From contig NZ_CP136628.1 in assembly GCF_032918005.1 (NCBI RefSeq), positions 6,805,501-6,869,500 of the forward strand: 64,000 nt of DNA. Reading direction: 5' to 3'. A program made the translations under genes and the position numbers. The notes under the pieces were generated by a model. The model had not been told where the DNA came from, made no database searches, and worked only from the letters and a program-made list of their open reading frames with translations. Positions 56,062 through 64,000 of the stretch are shown one piece after another (positions within the stretch are counted from its first letter, which is position 1; the number at the start of each line of letters is the position of its first letter). Source of the stretch: Bradyrhizobium sp. NDS-1. GTDB taxonomy: Bacteria > Pseudomonadota > Alphaproteobacteria > Rhizobiales > Xanthobacteraceae.

Positions 56062-56208
56062 AATCGCCCTCTCGCCCGGACCGTCCCATTGAGATCTGCC
56101 CAAAACCGTGGGCCGTGTAAACCGATCCTTAACTCATTGCGGCAGCGAAATCCCGCCTTAAACACTGCTCAAGCTTTCGGGCGCATCCACTGATGTCGGG
56201 AGCAAGCG

Positions 56209-57705
56209 ATGTTGTCTGGATGGCGCGAGTTCACGGTCCGCCGGCCGTGGCGGATTTCGGCGAAGCTGCTGATCATCTCGTCCGTGGTGACGGTGATCGG
56301 CTTTTCCGCCGTTTGCGTCAACGTGATGCTCGACATGCGCAAAGGCGAGGAGGCGCTCGCCCGCCAGACGCTGGAGAACCTCGCGACGAGCATCGAGTCC
56401 GACGTCAGCCGCAACGTCGAGATCTACGATTTGTCGCTGAAGGCGGTGGCCGGCAACATGCTGCTGCCCGAGCTCGCAACCGTCTCCAAGACGATCCGTC
56501 ACCTGATCCTGTTCGACCATGCAACCACCGCCAAGCATTTCGGCGCCATCCAGGTGTTCGATGCCGAGGGCCGGCTGACCATCGACGCCTCCACGCTCGA
56601 TCCCCTGCCGGAGAGCCGGGGCGAGGAGGACTACTTCAAGGTTCATCGCGACAATCCCAATGCCGGGCTCTTCATCAGCCGCCCGATGCTGTTCCGCGGG
56701 GCCTATTCCATCGTGCTGAGTCGGCGCATCAGCGACACCGCCGGCGGGTTCCTCGGCGTCGTCGCCGGCTCGATCCGCTTCAGCTATTTCCACGAATTGT
56801 TCGAAAGGCTGAACCTCGATCCCGAAGACACCATCACCGTGCTCAAGCGTGACCGCACCATCATGATGCGGCGGCCTTTCGACCTCGACGTGATCGGCAC
56901 GAACCTGAACGACCGCAAGGCCTGGAAGCCCGAGAATCTCCCGATTGGCGCCTCCTATTCGGGACAGGGCCCGGTCGATCCGACGCCGCGGCTCTATGTC
57001 CGCAGCTCGGACAGCGGACCGCTGTTCGTGGTGGCGGGCAAGCCTCTGGCTGCAGTATTTGCGCTCTGGCAGAGGGAAGCGTTTCGCATTGGCGCGGTGG
57101 TGCTGGTCCTTGCCCTGTTCGTGCTGGGATCGACGCTGGTGCTGGCGCGCGAGATCGGCCGGCGCGCCGAGGCCGAGCGCAAGCTCGAGGAGATGGCGAC
57201 GACCGATGCGCTCACCGGCCTGAAGAACCGCCGCAAGTTCGATTCCGTCATCGACGTCGAATGGCGGCGCGCCATGCGCCAGAAGACCCCGCTCGCGCTG
57301 CTGATGATCGATGCCGATCACTTCAAGGCCTACAACGACACGTTCGGCCATCAGGCGGGCGACCAGGTGCTGGTCGGCATCGCCATTTGCATTTCCGATT
57401 CGGTGAGCCGGGCCGGCGACTGCGCCGCCCGCTATGGCGGCGAGGAGTTCGCCGTGCTGCTGCCGAACGTTTCGGCCAGCGATGCCTTCAAGGTCGCCGA
57501 GGCGATCCGCCTCAAGGTGCAGGGCTGGTCCGACGAGCCGGTGATTTCAACGGTCTCCTGCGGCGTCGCCAGCCTCATTCCCACTGCCGGCATGGACTGG
57601 CCGGTCCTGGTCGCCGCCGCCGACAAGGCGCTCTACGCCGCGAAGGCTGGCGGGCGAAACCAGTCGGTGGTTGCGAGCCTGCCGAAGCTGTCGCTGGTGG
57701 CGTGA
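56209..57705 (+). CDS. Cache-domain diguanylate cyclase
   Basis: 498 residues. Membrane helices at about 20-42 and 292-315 flank a periplasmic Cache-like sensor (about 45-280; VFDAEGRLTIDASTLDPLPE, YSGQGPVDPTPRLYVRS). The GGDEF domain starts TTDALTGLKNRRKFDSV and has the active site GGEEF at 408-412. It makes c-di-GMP from GTP in response to an external signal. The opposite-acting EAL protein is encoded about 500 bp upstream. Confidence 0.92.
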   Translation: MLSGWREFTVRRPWRISAKLLIISSVVTVIGFSAVCVNVMLDMRKGEEALARQTLENLATSIESDVSRNVEIYDLSLKAVAGNMLLPELATVSKTIRHLILFDHATTAKHFGAIQVFDAEGRLTIDASTLDPLPESRGEEDYFKVHRDNPNAGLFISRPMLFRGAYSIVLSRRISDTAGGFLGVVAGSIRFSYFHELFERLNLDPEDTITVLKRDRTIMMRRPFDLDVIGTNLNDRKAWKPENLPIGASYSGQGPVDPTPRLYVRSSDSGPLFVVAGKPLAAVFALWQREAFRIGAVVLVLALFVLGSTLVLAREIGRRAEAERKLEEMATTDALTGLKNRRKFDSVIDVEWRRAMRQKTPLALLMIDADHFKAYNDTFGHQAGDQVLVGIAICISDSVSRAGDCAARYGGEEFAVLLPNVSASDAFKVAEAIRLKVQGWSDEPVISTVSCGVASLIPTAGMDWPVLVAAADKALYAAKAGGRNQSVVASLPKLSLVA

Positions 57706-57719
57706 AGCGCTCCCTCCAC

Positions 57720-57804
57720 GTCATTGCGAGCGAAGCGAAGTAATCCAGACTTTCTCCTCGGAAGCAGTTTGGATTGCTTCGTCGCTTCGCTCCTCGCAAT
57801 GACG
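57720..57804. repeat. Palindromic intergenic repeat (family B)
   Basis: GTCATTGCGAGCGAAGCGAAG and its complement (GCTTCGCTCCTCGCAATGAC) form long arms around TTTCTCCTCGGAAGCAG. It lies between the converging cyclase and galU genes and could act as a terminator. Confidence 0.7.
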
Positions 57805-57811
57805 AGGGGCG

Positions 57812-58687
57812 CTACTGCCCCAGATACTTCTTCATCTCTGCGATCAGCCCGTCGTGCAGCTCCGGCCGCTTCAGGCCGTAGGCGATGTTGGCGCGGAGGA
57901 AGCCGGGCTTTGAGCCGCAATCGTGGCGCTCGCCCTCGAACTCGACGCCGTAGAATTTCTGCGACTTTGCGAGCCCGATCATGGCGTCGGTGAGCTGGAT
58001 CTCGCCGCCGGCGCCGCGCTCCTGCGTCTCCAGGATCTTGAAGATCTCGGGCTGGAGGATGTAGCGGCCGGTGATCGAGAGGTTGGAGGGCGCGGTGCCC
58101 TTGGCCGGCTTCTCGACCATGCCCTCGACCTCGAACATCTTGCCGCTGCGCTTGCCGACGCCGCAGATGCCGTATTGATGTGTGAGATGGTCGGGCACCG
58201 CCTCGACCGCGACCAGATTGGATTTCTCGCCAAGCGAGGATGCCATCTCGATCATCTGCTTGAGGCAGCCCGGGGTGTTGAGCACGAGCTCGTCGGGCAG
58301 CACGACCGCGAACGGCTCGTCGCCGACGATGTCGCGCGCGCACCAGACCGCGTGACCGAGGCCGAGCGGCGCCTGCTGCCGGGTGAAGCTGACGGCGCCA
58401 GCTTCGGGCTGGTTCTGCGCCAGGATGTCCTGCTCGGCCTTCTTGCCGCGCGCCGCGAGCGTGGCGTCGAGCTCGAACATCCGGTCGAAATGATCTTCAA
58501 TGACATTCTTGTTGCGGCCGGTCACGAAGACGAAGTGCTCGATGCCGGCCTCGCTCGCCTCGTCATAGACGTATTGGATCAGCGGCTTGTCGACGATGGT
58601 CAGCATTTCCTTCGGCATCGCCTTGGTGGCGGGCAGGACGCGGGTGCCGAGGCCGGCGACGGGGAATACGGCTTTGCGAATTTTCAT
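57812..58687 (-). CDS. galU: UTP-glucose-1-phosphate uridylyltransferase
   Basis: 291 residues. KAVFPVAGLGTRVLPATKAM then PKEMLTIVDKPLIQYVYDEA is the nucleotidyltransferase N-terminus, and FVFVTGRNKNVIEDHFDR and GGEIQLTDAMIGLA follow as in GalU. It makes UDP-glucose for exopolysaccharide, glycans and lipopolysaccharide. It is transcribed divergently from the lytic transglycosylase gene. Confidence 0.95.
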   Translation of the reverse strand: MKIRKAVFPVAGLGTRVLPATKAMPKEMLTIVDKPLIQYVYDEASEAGIEHFVFVTGRNKNVIEDHFDRMFELDATLAARGKKAEQDILAQNQPEAGAVSFTRQQAPLGLGHAVWCARDIVGDEPFAVVLPDELVLNTPGCLKQMIEMASSLGEKSNLVAVEAVPDHLTHQYGICGVGKRSGKMFEVEGMVEKPAKGTAPSNLSITGRYILQPEIFKILETQERGAGGEIQLTDAMIGLAKSQKFYGVEFEGERHDCGSKPGFLRANIAYGLKRPELHDGLIAEMKKYLGQ

Positions 58688-58892
58688 GTGATTGTTCGAA
58701 TACCTGGGGGCACATGGGGACGGAGCAATCGGATCTTGCTAACCTGTTTGCAACCGCCAACAAAGGCGGTTGTGGGGCCTCATCCGCGCAGAGTTAAGAA
58801 AAAGGCCGCCACCAAAATTTCACCTTTGTTAAGCTATTGGCAACCGTAACCAGGCCTCCTGATGGCGGATTCCAGAGGCCGACGGGTGGGAC

Positions 58893-60290
58893 ATGATGCA
58901 ATCGGTGGCAGGGCAGGCAGGACGGGTGGTATCCGCGACCGGCGCAATGATGATTGCCGCCGCTTTGCTGCTGCCCACCAGCGCGCACGCCCAGGCACAG
59001 AACGGCCTTTCCAACCTGTTCGGCGGCATCTTCTCCGGTGCAAGCCCCGCACCTTCGCAAGCGGCGCCCAGCCCGGGCGGCGCGCCAACGGGGGCGATCC
59101 CCTGGAGCGGCGAGGACGGCGGTTCGGGCCATCCGCTGATGACGGCCGCGGCGATCCGCGAGGCCGCCGGCAATTTTGGCAATTGCGTCGCCGGGATGTG
59201 GCCCGATGCCGCACGGCGCAACATCACCCAGGAGAATTTCCAGCGCTTCACGGCCGGGCTCTCGCCTGACCTGCGCATCATGGACCTGATGGATTCGCAG
59301 CCGGAGTTCACCAAGTCGATCTGGGCCTATCTCGACATCCTCGTGAACGACAACCGCCTCGCCAGGGGCCGCGAGATCCTCACCCAATACAAGGCGCAGT
59401 TCGACGCCACGGAAAAGGCCACCGGCGTCGACCGCTACATCATCGCCTCGATCTGGGGCATCGAGTCCAATTACTCGACGCAGATGGGCGACCGCAGCGT
59501 GTTGCAATCGACCGCGACGCTCGCCTGCATTGGCCGCCGCCAGGCCTATTTCAAGGACGAATTCCTCTCCGCACTGGAAATCCTGAACCGCGGTGATCTC
59601 AGGCCCGAGCAGCTGCGCGGCTCCTGGGCCGGCGCGTTCGGCCCGACCCAATTCATGCCGACCGCGTTCAAGCGCTTTGCCGTCGATGGCGACGGCGACG
59701 GACGGCGCGACGTCGTCGACAATCCGACCGACCTGATCGCCTCGACCGCCAACAATCTGAAGAAGGACGGCTGGCAGGCCGGCCAGACCTGGGGCTTTGA
59801 AGTCGTGGTGCCGCAAGGCTTCAACTACATGCTGGCCGACCGCGCCAAGGCGATGACCATCGCGCAATGGGAGAAGCTCGGGCTGAAGCGGGCGACGGGG
59901 CAGCCATTCCCGCATCCGGCGGAGAAAGCCTATTTGCTGGCCCCGGCGGGCGCGCAAGGGCCCGGCTTCCTGATGCTGCAGAATTACCGCGTCATCATGA
60001 AGTACAATCCGGCCGAGGCCTATGCGCTGGCGATCGGCCATTTCGCCGACCGCCTGCGCGGCGGGCAGCCTTTCGTGCAGCCCTGGCCGCGGCAGGAGCG
60101 CGAACTGTCGCGCACCGAGCGGCTGGAACTGCAGCAGCTGCTGGCCCAGCGCGGCTTCTACAAGGGCACTCCGGACGGCCAGTTCGGGGGCCAGACCAGG
60201 GAAGCGCTGCGCAACTTCCAGGCCTCGATCGGGGTCCCCGCGGACGGCTTTGCCTCCTCGAATGCACTGGATCGACTGCGCGGACGGTAA
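58893..60290 (+). CDS. Lytic murein transglycosylase (MltB family) with peptidoglycan-binding domain
   Basis: 465 residues. A signal peptide ends at SAHAQ. The catalytic region has IIASIWGIESNYSTQMG with the active-site Glu, ATLACIGRRQAYFKDEFLSA and GSWAGAFGPTQFMPTAFKRF. A C-terminal PG_binding_1 domain (LQQLLAQRGFYKGTPDGQFG, LRNFQASIGVPADG) anchors it to the wall. It cleaves peptidoglycan to 1,6-anhydro products. The DUF459 gene follows in the same orientation. Confidence 0.94.
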   Translation: MMQSVAGQAGRVVSATGAMMIAAALLLPTSAHAQAQNGLSNLFGGIFSGASPAPSQAAPSPGGAPTGAIPWSGEDGGSGHPLMTAAAIREAAGNFGNCVAGMWPDAARRNITQENFQRFTAGLSPDLRIMDLMDSQPEFTKSIWAYLDILVNDNRLARGREILTQYKAQFDATEKATGVDRYIIASIWGIESNYSTQMGDRSVLQSTATLACIGRRQAYFKDEFLSALEILNRGDLRPEQLRGSWAGAFGPTQFMPTAFKRFAVDGDGDGRRDVVDNPTDLIASTANNLKKDGWQAGQTWGFEVVVPQGFNYMLADRAKAMTIAQWEKLGLKRATGQPFPHPAEKAYLLAPAGAQGPGFLMLQNYRVIMKYNPAEAYALAIGHFADRLRGGQPFVQPWPRQERELSRTERLELQQLLAQRGFYKGTPDGQFGGQTREALRNFQASIGVPADGFASSNALDRLRGR

Positions 60291-60460
60291 AATCGCCCCG
60301 AAAGTAACCCTGAACAGGGATTTTGGCACGCAGCCTTGACGGAGGCGGCTGTTCCCCGGTGTATGGGGCAAGAATCTGCAACGGAATTTGCCTGTTTGGC
60401 GCCCGATTCCGTTATTATGTTAAGCCGCTTCCGATCCCCGTTGCGCGTGCCCGAGATCGC

Positions 60461-62149
60461 ATGTCGAAAAAGTCCCTGTTCAAGGCGCTGACCGAGACCG
60501 GCCCATTGATCGCGCTGGGGACGGCGCTTGCGATTCTGGTGGCGGTCGCAGGGCCCGCCTCTGCGCAGTTCTTCAACTTCCCCGGCTTCGGCGGCCCGCC
60601 GCAGCGCGCGGCCCCACCGCCACAACGCGGCGGCGGTGGCGGCGGCTGGTTCGGCGGCGACTTCTTCGCGCCGTTCCAACAGCAGCAGCAGCAGGCACCG
60701 CGCCAGGATTTTTCACGCGCGCCGGCGCCTGCGAAACGCGACACCATCCCCGAGAAGAACGTGCTGGTGATCGGCGACGCCATGGCCGACTGGCTCGCCT
60801 ACGGACTGGAGGACGCCTACAGCGAGCAGCCCGACATGGGCGTGATCCGCAAGCACAGGACCACCTCCGGCCTGATCAAGTACCAGCCGAAGGGTGAGCC
60901 CTCGGATTGGGCGGCAGCGGCCAGGGGTATCCTCGAGACCGAGAAGCCCGACGTCATCGTCGTCATGCTCGGACTCAACGACCGCGCCGCAATCCGCGAG
61001 CCTGTCGCCGACAAGTCGGACAAGGCCACGGAGAAGGACAAGAAGAACGACAAGGGCGCCCGCGCCAAACCACCGGCAAAACCCGGCGAGACCAAGCCCG
61101 GCACCGACAGCGCCGCCAAACCGGACGACAAGCCGGCCGATGCCGACTTGCCGCAGGACGACGCCGACAATGCCGACACACCTGCGGCCACGCCGGAAAA
61201 GACCGCACGCAATCCGAGCGGCCTCTACGAATTCCGTGACGAGCGCTGGATCGAACTCTACGGCAAGAAGATTGAGGAACTGGCCAATATCCTCAAGGCC
61301 AAGGGCGTGCCCGTGCTCTGGGTCGGCCTTCCCGCCATCCGCGGCCAGAAGGGCACGGCCGACATGCTGTTCCTCGATTCGCTCTATCGCGAAGGCGCGG
61401 CCAAGGCCGGCATCACTTATGTCGACGTCTGGGACGGTTTTGTCGACGAGGCCGGCCGCTTCCTTCAGAAGGGCCCCGATTTCGAAGGCCAGATCCGTCA
61501 GCTCCGCAGCTCCGACGGCGTCTTTTTCACCAAGCCCGGCGCGCGCAAGCTCGCCCACTACGTCGAGCGCGAGATCACACGCCTGCTCGCAGGACGCTCC
61601 GGCCCGATCGCGCTGCCGAGCGAGCCGGCGACACCCGACACCAGCGTCGAGCCCGGCAAGCCCGCGCCACGGCCGCTGGCGGGCCCGATCGTGCCACTGG
61701 TTGCGGCCTCGATCTCGGCCGATCAATTGCTGGGCGGACCGGGCTCGCGTCCCGCCGCCGTCGATGCGCTCGCTGCGAAAACGATGGTGAAGGGCGAGCC
61801 GCTGACGGCTCCGGCCGGCCGTGCCGACGACTACGCCTGGCCGCGCCGCGAAGTCGGCCGCGAGCAGGCCAAGGGCGATACGCCTGTTGCGGCGACGACG
61901 CCTGACGGCAATACGGCTGCGGGCGCAGCGGCCGTGATCGCGCCGCCAAAGCTCGCACCGAAAAGGCCGCCGATGCAGCAGCCGGCCCAGGCCCAGCCGT
62001 TATTCCGGGATTTCTTTGGCTTCGGTTCGCCGCAGCCACCGCCGCCGCGTCAACTGGCGCCGCCGCCCGGGCCACGCAATCCGAATCTCAATCCCGGGGC
62101 TCCACGTCCGCCCGGGAACGTCGGGCGCTCAGCCGAGATGTTCCGGTAA
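60461..62149 (+). CDS. Exported DUF459 (SGNH hydrolase-fold) protein
   Basis: 562 residues from the ATG at 60461; the upstream open frame lacks homology. A signal peptide ends GPASA|QFF, followed by Pro/Gln-rich linkers (GGWFGGDFF, QQQQQQ). The SGNH-like core has NVLVIGDAMADWLAYGLEDA, VIVVMLGLNDRAAI and DGVFFTKPGARKLAHYVERE. The usual nucleophilic Ser of GDS is replaced (GDA), so catalysis is doubtful or uses another residue. A charged insert (KATEKDKKNDKGARAKPPAK) interrupts the core, and a Pro-rich C-terminus follows. Peptidoglycan or glycan O-acyl chemistry is the family guess. Confidence 0.8.
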   Translation: MSKKSLFKALTETGPLIALGTALAILVAVAGPASAQFFNFPGFGGPPQRAAPPPQRGGGGGGWFGGDFFAPFQQQQQQAPRQDFSRAPAPAKRDTIPEKNVLVIGDAMADWLAYGLEDAYSEQPDMGVIRKHRTTSGLIKYQPKGEPSDWAAAARGILETEKPDVIVVMLGLNDRAAIREPVADKSDKATEKDKKNDKGARAKPPAKPGETKPGTDSAAKPDDKPADADLPQDDADNADTPAATPEKTARNPSGLYEFRDERWIELYGKKIEELANILKAKGVPVLWVGLPAIRGQKGTADMLFLDSLYREGAAKAGITYVDVWDGFVDEAGRFLQKGPDFEGQIRQLRSSDGVFFTKPGARKLAHYVEREITRLLAGRSGPIALPSEPATPDTSVEPGKPAPRPLAGPIVPLVAASISADQLLGGPGSRPAAVDALAAKTMVKGEPLTAPAGRADDYAWPRREVGREQAKGDTPVAATTPDGNTAAGAAAVIAPPKLAPKRPPMQQPAQAQPLFRDFFGFGSPQPPPPRQLAPPPGPRNPNLNPGAPRPPGNVGRSAEMFR

Positions 62150-62169
62150 TTGCCGCCATGTCTGCCGCC

Positions 62170-62309
62170 GTGTCCTGGACGCGGCGCAGCACTTCTTGGT
62201 GATGCGCCGCAGCCGGGACCCAGCTCTCTCACGCCAACTCTCTTGCAAAAGAATGGGCCCCGGCTCTGCGCAGCAGCGCTCTGGCGCTGCGGCGCGTCCG
62301 GGGCACGAG
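62170..62309. repeat. Palindromic intergenic repeat (family C)
   Basis: GTGTCCTGGACGCGGCGCAGC and GCTGCGGCGCGTCCGGGGCAC form outer arms, with inner GCCGGGACCCAGCTC and GGGCCCCGGCTC. It shares words with the copies at 16961 and 51227 and fills the gap between two genes that converge on it. Confidence 0.65.
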
Positions 62310-62330
62310 TGCGTGCTTGTCGCCCAGCTG

Positions 62331-62699
62331 TTAGTAGCGCCAGCGCGGCGGCGGACGGCGGGCAGGCCGCGACATCAGGAGCGCGAGCGCAAACCCGATG
62401 CCGCCGGCCACCAGCAGCGAGCCGAGCGGATTGTCCTGCACCTTCTTCGTCAGTGCCTGTGTTCCGTCGCGGAAAGTCTCGCCGCTGTTCTCATAGGCAT
62501 CCTTGGCGTAGCCGGCCGCAGTTTCGCCGGCGTCGCGCACGGCATCCTTGGCTTGGCCGTACAGATTCTGCACCGTACCCGCGGCTTCCCGAGCCTTGCC
62601 CGATGCCTGCGTCTTCGCATCGCCTGCCATGTCTCCGATCGCGCCTTCCGCGCGTCCGGCATATTCCTTGGCCGATCCAACAATCCGATCCGTGTCCAT
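62331..62699 (-). CDS. CsbD/YqjD-like stress protein with C-terminal membrane anchor
   Basis: 122 residues. The N-terminus (DTDRIVGSAKEYAGRAEGAI) is CsbD-like and amphipathic; the middle is an Ala-rich helix (AKDAVRDAGETAAGYAKDAY), and the C-terminus has DNPLGSLLVAGGIGFALALL followed by MSRPARRPPPRWRY, a YqjD/ElaB-type anchor. Such proteins associate with the inner membrane and respond to stress. GAGGATCAT precedes the ATG. Confidence 0.85.
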   Translation of the reverse strand: MDTDRIVGSAKEYAGRAEGAIGDMAGDAKTQASGKAREAAGTVQNLYGQAKDAVRDAGETAAGYAKDAYENSGETFRDGTQALTKKVQDNPLGSLLVAGGIGFALALLMSRPARRPPPRWRY

Positions 62700-62782
62700 G
62701 ATGATCCTCCTCGGGGGTCAGCCGAAGTAACCGATCAGGCGCGGCACAGTTCCAAGTCGCGACGAAAGTGTAGCTCGCTCGA

Positions 62783-63520
62783 CTACAAGATCAGCCCGCC
62801 GTCGACGACCAGCGTCTGGCCGATGATGTAGGACGACAGCGGCGAGGCCAGGAACAGCGCGGCGCCCGCCATGTCGGCCGGCGTGCCTAATCGCCGCAGC
62901 GGAATACGCGCAAGCGCGCCTTCGAGCCGCTTCGGATTGTCAGTCGTCACCTTCGTCATCTTGGTGTCGACGAGCCCGGGCGCGATGCCGTTGACGCGGA
63001 TGCCGTCCTCGGCCCAGGCCTCGCCCAGCGTCCGCGTCAATCCGACAGCGCCGGTCTTCGAGGCGTTATAGGCGGGATTGCCCATGGTGGAATGATAGGC
63101 CGCGGTCGAGGACACCATGATCAGCGAGCCCTTCGCATCCCGCAACATGGAATGAAACCGCGTCGCGCAGGCCATCAGACTCATGAGATTGACCTCGACC
63201 ACCTTGCGGAAGCCGCTCATCTCGAACTCGCCGCGGCGATAGAGCACCGCGCCTTGCGCGAGCACGAGCACGTCGAGCCTGTCGAAGGACGGCTTGAACG
63301 CCTCGATCGCACTGGGGTTACCGACATCGAGCTGCGCATAAGAGAGGCCCGTGAGATCAGAGCCTTCCTCGATCGAATAGTCCTTCGGTTGTGCCCGCGT
63401 GCCGCAAACCGCGACAAGCGCGCCCCTCGTGCGAAAAGCCTGCGCGATGCCGTTGCCGATCCCGCTCGAACCGCCGACGACCAGCACCTGCCTGCCTGAG
63501 AAATCCAGCTCGTTCGCCAT
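62783..63520 (-). CDS. SDR family oxidoreductase
   Basis: 245 residues. The cofactor motif VVGGSSGIGNGIAQAFRTRG, the active-site Ser in MVSSTAAYHST, and YxxxK in PAYNASKTG are intact, and the C-terminus GAALFLASPLSSYIIGQTLV is typical. It uses NAD(P)H to reduce an unknown carbonyl. A divergent SDR gene begins about 100 bp away. Confidence 0.92.
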   Translation of the reverse strand: MANELDFSGRQVLVVGGSSGIGNGIAQAFRTRGALVAVCGTRAQPKDYSIEEGSDLTGLSYAQLDVGNPSAIEAFKPSFDRLDVLVLAQGAVLYRRGEFEMSGFRKVVEVNLMSLMACATRFHSMLRDAKGSLIMVSSTAAYHSTMGNPAYNASKTGAVGLTRTLGEAWAEDGIRVNGIAPGLVDTKMTKVTTDNPKRLEGALARIPLRRLGTPADMAGAALFLASPLSSYIIGQTLVVDGGLIL

Positions 63521-63617
63521 CGCGGCCTCCCTTTATGTCTTGTTTGTTTGACCTGTCTGCGGATCGATGCCAGCCTTGTCAATCATAACAAGAACAAGCA
63601 GGCCGCGAGGAAACAGC

Positions 63618-64000
63618 ATGCCCGATTTCAAGCAGCTCAGCCGGTCCGTCAAGGGCTTGACCGTTCTCGTCACCGGCGCGGCCAGCGGCATGGGGCGCGC
63701 TACCGCGCGCGTGTTCGCCGCGGAAGGCGCCAACGTCGCCGTCACCGACTTCGATGCGCATGGCGCGCAGGCTGTGGCCGGGGAGATTGCCGCGAGCGGC
63801 GGCGCAGGAAGGGCGTGGAAGCTCGATGTTGCCGCTGGTGACGAGATCAAGCGCGTGGTCGGCGAGGCCGCCGCGCATTTCGGCGGGCTCGACATCGTCG
63901 TCAACAATGCCGGCATCTCCGTGCGGGTTGCGATCGACGACGAAGGCTATGAGGACGCCTGGGCCAAGGGGATCGCGGTGATGCTGACGGCGCATCCGCG
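63618..64000 (+). CDS. SDR family oxidoreductase (5' part; continues beyond window)
   Basis: 127 complete codons are visible. The N-terminus MPDFKQLSRSVKGLTVLVTG then AASGMGRATARVFAAEG is the Rossmann nucleotide site, and IVVNNAGIS is the NNAG motif. GAGG precedes the ATG. The catalytic Tyr lies outside the window. It is encoded divergently from the other SDR gene and may share a regulatory region with it. Confidence 0.9.
   Translation, partial: MPDFKQLSRSVKGLTVLVTGAASGMGRATARVFAAEGANVAVTDFDAHGAQAVAGEIAASGGAGRAWKLDVAAGDEIKRVVGEAAAHFGGLDIVVNNAGISVRVAIDDEGYEDAWAKGIAVMLTAHP

Overview
The window looks like a chromosomal segment of a Bradyrhizobium-type alphaproteobacterium (Nitrobacteraceae). 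The basis is high GC with strong third-position GC bias, alphaproteobacterial marker genes (RcdA/DUF1465, DUF1192, DUF4164, DUF459), the 6S RNA between 5-formyl-THF cyclo-ligase and zapA, and several families of imperfect intergenic palindromes. The genus is an inference. No rRNA gene, intact tRNA, CRISPR array, transposase or integrase was seen.

Layout. 1-6583 (minus strand) is a catabolic operon: a PotABCD-type ABC importer followed by a three-subunit flavin/iron-sulfur dehydrogenase of the opine oxidase / HcnABC / D-hydroxyproline dehydrogenase type. A LysR regulator diverges from it at 6856. 7834-9193 holds a class I glutamine amidotransferase and a DUF1348 (NTF2-like) protein. 9272-12631 is the most unusual part. 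A YbgC-like thioesterase gene is split by an islet of about 2.9 kb and visibly lower GC. The islet carries a small HTH protein, a HigB/RelE-like toxin, a long XRE antitoxin, an unrecognised 214-residue protein, and a complete second thioesterase. That second gene starts on the stop codon of the native N-terminal remnant (TGATG).

12700-17765 (minus) holds a Tat-exported metallophosphoesterase, an internally duplicated helical protein, ruvB-ruvA-ruvC and a YebC protein. 17989-21270 has two soluble chemoreceptors that share a C-terminal sensor-like domain; the first also has a PilZ-like c-di-GMP module. 21559-26563 contains a cyclase-family hydrolase, a G3E GTPase, a YmdB-like phosphoesterase, 5-formyl-THF cyclo-ligase, 6S RNA, zapA and a DUF4164 protein. 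26937-34473 is the central carbon cluster tkt-gap-pgk-fba(class II)-fba(class I)-thiamine phosphate synthase-like, followed by a Sel1-repeat protein and an inositol monophosphatase-family protein.

36601-43935 (minus) encodes an RND efflux pump (permease and adaptor) and a large autotransporter; a CFA synthase-like methyltransferase follows. 45343-47814 is a MotA/TolQ-like plus OmpA/MotB-like pair with a GNAT acetyltransferase. Next come an MsbA-like ABC exporter, rpmE, rcdA, a DUF1192 protein and a quinone oxidoreductase. Two c-di-GMP proteins follow: an EAL protein with a degenerate GGDEF at 52836, and a diguanylate cyclase at 56209. After these come galU, a lytic transglycosylase with a DUF459 envelope protein, a CsbD-like protein and two divergent SDR oxidoreductases, the last cut by the window edge.

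Working picture: a mostly housekeeping chromosome with c-di-GMP and chemotaxis functions and envelope genes, plus one small accessory islet in a conserved thioesterase gene. The islet is the best candidate for an undescribed system: a HigBA-like toxin-antitoxin with a third, overlapping gene, travelling with a host-gene replacement copy. All function calls come from reading the sequence; no database search was possible.
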